Below, one piece after another: positions 61,301 through 64,000 of a stretch of DNA of 64,000 bases. Below the pieces are notes generated by a model that worked only from the letters and a program-made list of their open reading frames with translations, was not told the origin of the DNA and searched no databases. The translations under genes were made by a program, and so were the position numbers. Within the stretch, counting starts at the first letter, position 1, and each line of letters opens with the position of its first letter. The DNA is from Valencia hispanica (Eukaryota > Chordata > Actinopteri > Cyprinodontiformes > Valenciidae). The stretch spans positions 56,018,286-56,082,285 of the forward strand of contig OY747702.1 of assembly GCA_963556495.2 (NCBI GenBank), in the 5' to 3' direction.

Positions 61301-63796
61301 ATTTATATGAATATAATTATAATACTACTGATATAATTTTGCTTGTATGTTATTTTTGATTATTTTGGCTTAGAGCTAAAGAAAAGAAACTGAAAATAAA
61401 AATATTAAATAAGACCTAGAAAACAATATTTCACTCAGAAATAGCGGCCTAATGTTAGGTGTTCATATAGTGTACAGTTTATGAACACAATACTTGGTTA
61501 TGGATCCTCCTGCATGAATTACTGCATCAATGCAGCGTGGCATTGAGGAGATCGCTTTGATAGCGGCTTTCAGCTCATCTTCATCATTTGCTGTGGAGTC
61601 TCTGATCTTCCCAGACTCTCATAGGCTTCAGGCCAATCAAGAACAGTAACACAATGGTAATTAAAGCAGGCGTTTGGTACTTTTTGCATAGTGGGGAGGT
61701 GGCCAAGTCCTGCTGGAAAATGAAATCTGTTTCTCCATAGTGGTTGTCAGCAAAGGGAAGCATGAAACAGCTGTGCTGACTTTGGAATCATGGTGGACCG
61801 GCACCAGAATATGATATAACTTCTAAAATAATTGCTTACTTGAACCTTCAAGGAATCCTTGAGCAACTTGGATTCTCTTCCTCCATACTCTGGGGCCGTG
61901 ATTTCCAAATAAAATTCCAAATTTGCTTTCATCTGAAGAGAAGAGACTCTTGGATGATCGAGCAACAGTCTAGAACGGTTCAGATGCTCCTGATGAGCTT
62001 TCTGGTTCAGGAGAAGCTGAACACAAGGGATGGCACAGCTGCAGCCCGTGTCTCGGGTGTGTCGATGTGCGGTGGATCTCAAAGCTTTGACTACAAATCC
62101 AAATCTTGGGAAACACGAGAATCTGTATCCTCTGAAGAATGCAGTAATCACTGTTGCGCATGCATCTTTTTTGAGCACACTTTTTCCTTCCAGACAATTT
62201 TCCAAATGAATGGTTAGATAAAGCTCTCTAAAACATCCTCTTTAGCCATCACCTTTTATGCTCCTCCTCATGGAGGATGTCAATTAGGGTTGTGCGAAAC
62301 GGCCTTAAATCTATATTGCGATATAATCAGAAGCATGCGTGGTAACCATATTTATTGTGAAATATTCTTTGCTTCTGTTTATATATGTCAAAGGTACATT
62401 TCACATACCAGATACAAAGCAAAACAAATTCAAAAAAAGGATAACATGCTATTTAAAGAACATTTATTGTGCAAAATGCTCTAAAAAATATTAAAATATT
62501 ATTCCAAAGATGAGACACAAAAATTCTCATAACATAAAAAAAGATTAAGATATTATAAGTAAATTAAAAGCTAAATGTTATGAAAACACAGAGTACAAAA
62601 TGTAAAAAGAGAAATAACATTTCTTTCTGCTTTCCTGATTACTTTTTCATAAATTTAATGTGGCGAAAAAATAACGCTGCACTTATTTTAATTAAAAATG
62701 TTTCAAGTTCAACAGTTGTCTTTCCATTAAATAGAAAACATATTTTACACTTGCAATATATAAAGTAAATATGAACACTGAACATGAGTATTTAACCTTG
62801 CGTACCTGCTACAAAGTACGTAGGCACAGGTTGATGACATCATCAAAATGCAAAATCGCGGTAGGCCGGTATAGTCAAAATCTCTACCGTTGGCTAAATA
62901 TATATCATTTCTACCTTATACCGTTTACATCACCCATTACCAATGGCAGTAACAATTTTTACCAATCACTGTGATGAATCTGTTACACACTAGTTTTTTT
63001 CAGTTTTGAATTGAGCTACTGAAAGAAATTAACTTGTCAAAGATATTCTAATTTCTAGAGATTCATTTTTGAAAAATGTTTAGAAGTTGTCATGATTATT
63101 TTTCCAGTTGTCTAAATGCAGCACAAAGTCTCACAGATTCCATCTGACTTGTGTGTGAATTATTTAAACTAGCTAAACCTTTAAACTGATTGGAATCATT
63201 GTATTGAAGTGACTTTTCTCGTAAAGCGCCTTGAGATGACATCTGTTGTGAATCGGCGCTTTGTAAATAAATTAAATTGAGTAAAATTTCACGTTTTTCT
63301 AAAGGTTTTTTACATCCACCTAGTCTGAAGCCTGTCTCTAGCCAGAACGATGAATTACGAGTCCTTGTCCACATTAGGAGGACGGCTGCCCGTACCTTGT
63401 CCCTGAGACTTGGGTCGTGAAACCACTCCAGGAGCTTCTTTCCCACGACCATGGGGCTGGAGAGGAAGGTCCTGTAGGTCAACAGAAAGTCCTCGATGTA
63501 GGTAGGATCGACCACTGAGTGCTCCTCCACCAGATGCAAGGTGAGACGCTCGGGCGTGCCCTGAAAATCAAAAGCATATATTTAAGTTTACAGGTCGATC
63601 GTGCAAAACTTAGGATACCTGCAAAAGACTTTCGAGGAGTCACCTTGATGACAATATGTCCTTTCCTGGTGCCGGTACGGTCCAACTCACGGTGTTCCTT
63701 CACCATAACGATCTCTCCTTCCTCCTCAACCTTCTGCATGTTCTTCTCCACCTGGTTGAGGATGCAGCAGTAGTCCTGCTGCGCGATACATACAAA
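38215..63796 (-). CDS. rapgef2: rapgef2 (Rap guanine nucleotide exchange factor 2), partial gene, 3' portion: 19 coding exons plus 3' UTR
   Basis: Rap1/Rap2 exchange factor (PDZ-GEF1, RA-GEF-1) acting at membranes and cell junctions downstream of Ras-family signals. Exons, 5' to 3' on the minus strand: 63644-63796, 63396-63560, 60818-60925, 60517-60720, 58118-58226, 57705-57981, 56463-56620, 53539-53779, 52026-52409, 51679-51890, 50599-50722, 50119-50142, 47984-48207, 46570-46737, 46097-46246, 45173-45374, 44599-45095, 42444-42734, 40381-40406. All junctions are GT-AG and keep phase; the sum is 3717 nt (1238 residues plus stop). In visible-peptide numbering, REM is about 52-160, PDZ 160-246, RA 393-475, RasGEF 500-715, tail 720-1238. 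Similarity is to vertebrate RAPGEF2 rather than RAPGEF6 (for example [10 protein letters not shown] and the [21 protein letters not shown] region), judged from memory of the family. The 5' exons are beyond the window. The a/b teleost duplicate is unresolved. Confidence 0.93.
38235..38240 (-). terminator. candidate poly(A) signal AATAAA for rapgef2
   Basis: AATAAA on the minus strand inside GGGAATCAATAAATACTGCA, the most downstream good signal before sequence that no longer looks like a UTR. Another AATAAA-type hexamer at 38122-38127 could serve a slightly longer end. Confidence 0.5.
40381..40406 (-). CDS. rapgef2: rapgef2 last coding exon: C-terminal PDZ ligand and stop
   Basis: 26 nt of coding sequence: AG completing Glu, then DEQVSAV and TGA (stop at 40381-40383). 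The acceptor follows a CTCTCTC-rich tract ending CCACAG. The mammalian protein ends with the same DEQVSAV, a class I-type C-terminal PDZ ligand, so the terminus is secure although the coding part is too small to appear as an open frame. Confidence 0.93.
40600..41440 (+). mobile_element. hAT-like element remnant, copy 2, in the last rapgef2 intron
   Basis: Counterpart of 1843-2455: AATATTTTCCGTATTTGACT at the left, GAGCGCGGATTCAGCCTCAA in the middle (hAT-type ERGFS frame), GTTCAGGCCACAGCGGGTGA, and TTGGTCAAAATGACGGACAA at the right. About 230 bp longer than copy 1. It lies antisense to rapgef2. Confidence 0.5.
42444..42734 (-). CDS. rapgef2: rapgef2 exon: Pro-rich tail
   Basis: 291 nt: [20 protein letters not shown], then Pro/Ala-rich sequence, [16 protein letters not shown] and [10 protein letters not shown]. 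The [16 protein letters not shown] and [14 protein letters not shown] blocks match RAPGEF2 and are SH3/WW-ligand-like. The exon is very GC-rich compared with its introns. The acceptor is CATTCAG|CT and the donor GAGG|GTGAGT. Confidence 0.93.
43875..44550 (+). mobile_element. hAT-like dispersed repeat, copy B, split by a LINE insertion
   Basis: GGTACACAAAAATCGGTACA at the left; CAATTCCTGAAATTAGATTT before the break and CAAGCGGATCTAGCCAGAGT, CTTGAAAACAGTCGGTGTTA after it. Copies A, C and D run through this point without the 306-bp block at 44087-44392. Right end truncated near 44550, close to a rapgef2 exon. Confidence 0.7.
44087..44392 (+). mobile_element. Rex1/L2-type LINE 3' end, 306 bp, inserted in repeat copy B
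   Basis: From GGTTCTGTTCTTGGGACAAC to the tail CAATAAAGTATTTTTGAATT, this matches the reverse complement of the LINE at 5640-5950, including GGATTCTTCATAAAATCTAA-like and CCGCTACAGGAAATCCTTCC segments. Heavily 5' truncated, as is usual for LINE insertions. Confidence 0.85.
44599..45095 (-). CDS. rapgef2: rapgef2 exon: long Ser/Gly-rich tail segment
   Basis: 497 nt: [75 protein letters not shown]. The ends are conserved with mammalian RAPGEF2; the middle ([20 protein letters not shown], Ser run) is diverged and shorter. The acceptor is TTCTCAG|G and the donor ATTT|GTGAGT, giving GKGFIS at the junction. Confidence 0.93.
45173..45374 (-). CDS. rapgef2: rapgef2 exon: tail with [13 protein letters not shown] motif
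   Basis: 202 nt: [40 protein letters not shown] and [27 protein letters not shown]. The DSGHSE segment resembles a phosphodegron (DSGxxS); RAPGEF2 is known to be turned over through beta-TrCP recognition of such a site, and the residues are kept here. The acceptor is CATCCAG|GT and the donor GG|GTGGGA. Confidence 0.93.
46071..46082 (+). repeat. poly-G run in a rapgef2 intron
   Basis: Homopolymer of about twelve G on the plus strand (C on the coding strand), 15 bases past the donor of the 46097-46246 exon. Likely length-variable. Confidence 0.8.
46097..46246 (-). CDS. rapgef2: rapgef2 exon: tail, Ser-rich segment
   Basis: 150 nt: [40 protein letters not shown] and [10 protein letters not shown]. 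Clustered SP/TP sites suggest proline-directed phosphorylation (inference). The acceptor is TCCACAG|GC and the donor AAGG|GTAAGC. A run of about twelve G on the plus strand lies at 46071-46082, just inside the following intron. Confidence 0.93.
46570..46737 (-). CDS. rapgef2: rapgef2 exon: tail, Pro/Gln/Ser-rich segment
   Basis: 168 nt: [40 protein letters not shown] and [17 protein letters not shown]. The last block is highly conserved with RAPGEF2 ([18 protein letters not shown]). The Gln/Pro run that is long in mammals is short here. The acceptor is CTACTCAG|TA and the donor TTTG|GTAAGA. Confidence 0.93.
47984..48207 (-). CDS. rapgef2: rapgef2 exon: conserved segment after the catalytic domain
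   Basis: 224 nt, one base in and one base out: [60 protein letters not shown] and [14 protein letters not shown]. Basic KKRVRRSS is a likely kinase-substrate or phospholipid-interaction region (inference). The donor is ACGT|GTGAGT and the acceptor GAGCAG|G. Confidence 0.94.
48819..49705 (+). mobile_element. hAT-like dispersed repeat, copy C
   Basis: The best-bounded copy: the left end AGGGGTGTAACGGTAGAAAA and the right end ACACGTACCGTGATACGCCT form an imperfect inverted pair (GTAACGGTA / TACCGTGATACG). The interior shares all blocks listed for copy A. It lies in the rapgef2 intron between the 24-nt microexon and exon 47984-48207, antisense to the gene. Confidence 0.7.
50119..50142 (-). CDS. 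rapgef2: rapgef2 24-nt microexon encoding (R)KKKWRSLG
   Basis: Twenty-four bases between an acceptor ending CTCTAG and a donor GG|GTAAGT. It completes Arg from the previous exon, encodes KKKWRSL and leaves two bases of Gly for the next exon. The residues match [15 protein letters not shown] of mammalian RAPGEF2, so this very small exon is well supported by homology and phase. Skipping it would keep the reading frame (24 nt) and remove a basic patch just after the catalytic domain. Confidence 0.9.
50599..50722 (-). CDS. rapgef2: rapgef2 exon: end of the RasGEF domain
   Basis: 124 nt: [40 protein letters not shown] plus AG of a split Arg. It completes the last catalytic-domain helices. The acceptor is GTTACAG|GC and the donor CAG|GTGAGC. 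The GTAs and GAGs at both ends fit the neighbouring phases exactly. Confidence 0.95.
51679..51890 (-). CDS. rapgef2: rapgef2 exon: RasGEF domain, middle
   Basis: 212 nt, phase 2-1: (S)[60 protein letters not shown] and HEG. This includes the [19 protein letters not shown] segment, a hallmark of CDC25 domains (PCVPYLGxYLxDL in relatives). The acceptor is TTGCAG|T and the donor GAAG|GTATGT. Confidence 0.95.
52026..52409 (-). CDS. rapgef2: rapgef2 exon: start and core of the RasGEF (CDC25) catalytic domain
   Basis: 384 nt: [70 protein letters not shown] and [19 protein letters not shown], ending FNSMFAIIS. It carries the conserved CDC25 blocks that contact the GTPase switch regions. The acceptor is CATAAAG|A. 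The donor is AG|GTTAGA, a less common but acceptable donor. Confidence 0.95.
52620..53400 (+). mobile_element. hAT-like dispersed repeat, copy D
   Basis: From GATAGGGGTGAAAGGGCACA on, with CATAGCCAGAGTAGAAAACA, GACTGGATGCTACTGGTAGC and GCTGCATGAGAAACCATTAA. It lies in the rapgef2 intron between the RA exon and the first catalytic exon. Confidence 0.7.
53539..53779 (-). CDS. rapgef2: rapgef2 exon: Ras-association (RA) domain
   Basis: 241 nt: [58 protein letters not shown] and [10 protein letters not shown]. This ubiquitin-fold RA domain binds activated Ras-family GTPases (Rap1/M-Ras in the family) and recruits the protein to membranes. The acceptor is CCCTAG|AT and the donor GGCAG|GTAATG, giving the split Arg codon completed by the next exon. 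Confidence 0.94.
54137..54151 (-). CDS. rapgef2: candidate 15-nt cassette microexon of rapgef2
   Basis: Fifteen bases (minus strand TACCAGTCATCTTGA) flanked by a good pyrimidine-rich acceptor ending CTTTCAG and a consensus donor GA|GTGAGT. Fifteen is a multiple of three and both neighbouring exons meet in phase 1, so inclusion would insert VPVIL and change the split Asp codon to Asn before MSDQVLRV at the N-terminal edge of the RA domain. I know of no matching residues in mammalian RAPGEF2, so this is a splice-site-based inference, probably alternative if real. Confidence 0.4.
   Translation of the reverse strand, partial: YQSS
54398..55075 (+). mobile_element. hAT-like/MITE-type repeat, copy 1 of a pair in rapgef2 introns
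   Basis: Shares with 62286-62945: CTATATTGCGATATAATC, TATTTATTGTGA, CTTCTGTTTATA, ATTTAAAGAACATTTTA-like sequence, GTGCAAAATGC, TTGATGACATCATCAAAATGC and ACCGTTGG. The opening (GGGCTGGATGATACGGCC) is of the type found at ends of fish hAT-like non-autonomous elements. Confidence 0.65.
55707..56351. mobile_element. hAT-type non-autonomous element, 645 bp, with perfect 8-bp target duplication
   Basis: Starts CAGTGTTGGGAGTAACG (after one base) and ends with its inverted form GTTACTTGCCCAACACTG-like (AAGTAACTTGCCCAACACTG). Flanked by TTTAAATC at 55699-55706 and again at 56352-56359. Eight-base duplications and the CAGTGTTGGG terminus are the hallmark of hAT elements. No transposase frame, so moved in trans. 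It lies in the intron before the RA exon. Confidence 0.9.
56463..56620 (-). CDS. rapgef2: rapgef2 exon: linker before the RA domain
   Basis: 158 nt, phase 1-1: [20 protein letters not shown] through [15 protein letters not shown] plus G. Ser-rich segment typical of RAPGEF2. The acceptor is TCCACAG and the donor CCTG|GTGTGT is weak-looking. Spliced to the next exon it gives [14 protein letters not shown]; mammalian RAPGEF2 has a similar short ATPDLPDQVLRV. Confidence 0.92.
56872..57240 (-). pseudogene. hAT (ZBED/SCAND3-like) transposase fragment in a rapgef2 intron
   Basis: The minus-strand frame 56872-57192 reads [60 protein letters not shown]; upstream, in another frame, [11 protein letters not shown]. 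This is the CTDGAxxM...CxxHR...PELNxVLxxVVxxxNxIK region of the catalytic core in ZBED5/SCAND3-type hAT transposases. Frameshifted and partial, hence dead. Confidence 0.75.
57705..57981 (-). CDS. rapgef2: rapgef2 exon: PDZ-RA linker with an acidic insertion
   Basis: 277 nt, entering with two bases of a split Val codon and leaving with AA of a split Asn. It encodes VFKELLTR, an acidic/His-rich stretch ([15 protein letters not shown]), then [20 protein letters not shown] and [16 protein letters not shown]. The linker after the acidic stretch is strongly conserved with mammalian RAPGEF2, while the stretch itself is longer than the mammalian LSEEKR I recall. The donor is AA|GTAAGA. Confidence 0.92.
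58118..58226 (-). CDS. rapgef2: rapgef2 exon: C-terminal part of the PDZ domain
   Basis: 109 nt, phase 0 in and 1 out: [20 protein letters not shown] through [10 protein letters not shown]. It supplies the last PDZ helix and strand (LEVNGQNF is a typical PDZ segment). The acceptor is CTGCAG|ATC and the donor TTAG|GTAAGT. It is not an open frame long enough to stand out by length; it was found by continuing the PDZ from the previous exon. Confidence 0.92.
58490..58960 (+). mobile_element. PIF/Harbinger-like element fragment
   Basis: Opens with GGGGTCTCATTTATGAAGCT then TGCTTACGCACAAAACGG, GAAAACTACGTAAGACATTT and ACGCCAAGTTTGGGATTTAT, an arrangement I recognise from fish Harbinger-type elements. 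The right boundary is not clear; no transposase frame. Confidence 0.45.
59000..60516. other. rapgef2 intron, nothing recognised
   Basis: Between exons 58118-58226 and 60517-60720. No additional exon, RNA gene or firm repeat. The short open frames at 59278-59496 and 59812-60027 have no domain character. Confidence 0.5.
60517..60720 (-). CDS. rapgef2: rapgef2 exon: most of the PDZ domain (with unusual Cys in the carboxylate loop)
   Basis: 68 codons, phase 0-0, starting [18 protein letters not shown] and ending AGLKRGDQ. The PDZ fold begins near [15 protein letters not shown]. The carboxylate-binding loop reads EKGFCIFID, where RAPGEF2 normally has GFGIF; the codon is TGC at 60583-60585, so the invariant-type glycine is replaced by cysteine. 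A second Gly-to-Cys relative to the usual MGGH is at the exon start. The acceptor is preceded by an uninterrupted T run and the donor is CAG|GTGACT. Confidence 0.93.
60818..60925 (-). CDS. rapgef2: rapgef2 exon: REM domain, second part
   Basis: 36 codons, phase 0-0: [19 protein letters not shown] through [12 protein letters not shown]. The acceptor is TTCAG|GTT and the donor GAA|GTAAGT. It continues the REM helices directly from LRDK of the preceding exon. The 2.47-kb intron upstream holds a Tc1-like remnant, a hAT-like repeat and an AT-rich tandem repeat. Confidence 0.93.
61093..61340. repeat. AT-rich tandem repeat (minisatellite-like)
   Basis: Three starts of ACTACTGATATAATT at 61093, 61227 and 61324 mark two units of 134 and 97 bp plus a partial third. 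The units share ATAATTATATATATAATTAT and AATGAAATATAATATAAT with an internal length difference. Almost pure A/T. Confidence 0.8.
61440..62285 (-). mobile_element. Tc1/mariner-like element remnant in a rapgef2 intron
   Basis: Same family as 24860-26830. On the minus strand the region near 61880-61940 encodes (frame-shifted) [20 protein letters not shown], the SDESKF block around the second catalytic Asp of Tc1-like transposases. Plus-strand words include GCCAAGTCCTGCTGGAAAAT and GAAATCTGTTTCTCCATAG. Several stops and shifts. Confidence 0.7.
62286..62945 (+). mobile_element. hAT-like/MITE-type repeat, copy 2 of the pair with 54398-55075
   Basis: GGGTTGTGCGAAACGGCCTT at the left, then TCTATATTGCGATATAATCA, TTTATATATGTCAAAG, TATTTAAAGAACATTTATTG, GTTGATGACATCATCAAAAT and CTACCGTTGG. 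Same orientation and block order as copy 1, with about equal divergence along the length. Confidence 0.65.
63178..63284 (+). mobile_element. L2-type LINE 3' tail fragment, about 105 bp
   Basis: AAACTGATTGGAATCATTGT then GCGCCTTGAGATGACATCTG, TTGTGAATCGGCGCTTTGTA and AATAAATTAAATTGAG match the last about 100 bases of the family at 16030-16140. Lies 110 bp past the donor of exon 63396-63560. Confidence 0.85.
63396..63560 (-). CDS. rapgef2: rapgef2 exon: REM (N-terminal RasGEF) domain, first part
   Basis: 55 codons, phase 0-0. It starts [14 protein letters not shown] and contains the Ras exchanger motif signature [14 protein letters not shown], then [13 protein letters not shown]. The codon before HLVEEH is TTG (Leu). 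The donor is AAG|GTACGG. The REM domain packs on and stabilises the catalytic CDC25 domain in this family. Confidence 0.94.
63644..63796 (-). CDS. rapgef2: rapgef2 exon: end of cNMP-binding-like region and linker
   Basis: 51 codons, phase 0 at both ends, beginning [19 protein letters not shown] and ending [10 protein letters not shown]. The acceptor follows a pyrimidine tract ending TTCAG and the donor is AAG|GTGACT. It matches the RAPGEF2 segment that closes the cyclic-nucleotide-binding-like domain and leads into the exchanger motif ([19 protein letters not shown]). Bases 63797-64000 upstream are intron with no exon seen. Confidence 0.92.
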
Positions 63797-64000
63797 CTGA
63801 AGGAAATAACAAAACAATACAGCTCATTAGGAGGCCATCCACCGTAAGGAAGTAACATGTTTTTTACAAATGAGCAAAAATAAAAATGCTACTGCCACAA
63901 GCAACTTCCTGTGTGATGAGTGCAAACATTTCGGCACAAGTGGGGCACAGTGGGATTTAATAACACAGAACGACAGGCCTCCTGCCACGTTTTGCACACT

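Noticed and set aside
1..64000. CRISPR arrays, operons, bacterial promoters, tRNA or rRNA genes, phage elements
   Set aside because: The window is vertebrate nuclear DNA; no direct-repeat/spacer arrays, cloverleaf or rRNA sequence was seen.

Overview
The window looks like teleost fish chromosomal DNA. It has an intron-rich vertebrate gene with GT-AG splice sites, dense L2/Rex1-type LINE fragments, hAT-type elements and Tc1/mariner remnants, and generally AT-rich intergenic sequence. There is no bacterial, organellar or complete viral genome, and I see no tRNA, rRNA or CRISPR array. The species cannot be named from the sequence alone.

Right part (about 38.2-63.8 kb, minus strand): the 3' two thirds of one protein-coding gene, rapgef2 (PDZ-GEF1/RA-GEF-1, a guanine-nucleotide exchange factor for Rap GTPases). 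I placed 19 coding exons by protein similarity plus splice sites. They join in phase to 3717 nt, giving 1238 residues and a stop. In order they encode the end of the cyclic-nucleotide-binding-like region, the Ras exchanger (REM) domain, a PDZ domain, a linker, the Ras-association domain, the CDC25-type RasGEF catalytic domain and a long Ser/Pro-rich tail ending in a PDZ ligand (VSAV). The 5' exons and promoter lie beyond base 64000. A 3' UTR of about 2.1 kb probably ends near 38215. Whether this is the a or b teleost duplicate cannot be told here. Introns carry hAT-like, Tc1-like, Harbinger-like and LINE-derived pieces.

Left part (1-38 kb): no host gene recognised. This is an intergenic region built largely of nested transposable elements: a nearly full-length L2-type LINE (17.4-21.05 kb, minus) with only three obvious coding lesions; an inverted 3' end of the same family at 15.5-16.2 kb inside an older LINE; two elements with long inverted repeats (4.05-6.95 kb and 10.65-12.44 kb); a pair of related copies at 21.6 and 35.5 kb, one with a datable insertion; a three-level nest at 24.9-26.8 kb; an LTR-like remnant near 29.8 kb; and Tc1-like transposase fragments. 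One non-repetitive stretch at 27.16-27.80 kb looks like a conserved regulatory element, but this is inference.

The most interesting points are a Gly-to-Cys change in the PDZ carboxylate loop of rapgef2, a candidate in-frame 15-nt microexon just before the Ras-association domain, a 24-nt basic microexon after the catalytic domain, an acidic insertion after the PDZ domain, and several element insertions whose target duplications can be read directly. I found no evidence for a wholly new biological system.
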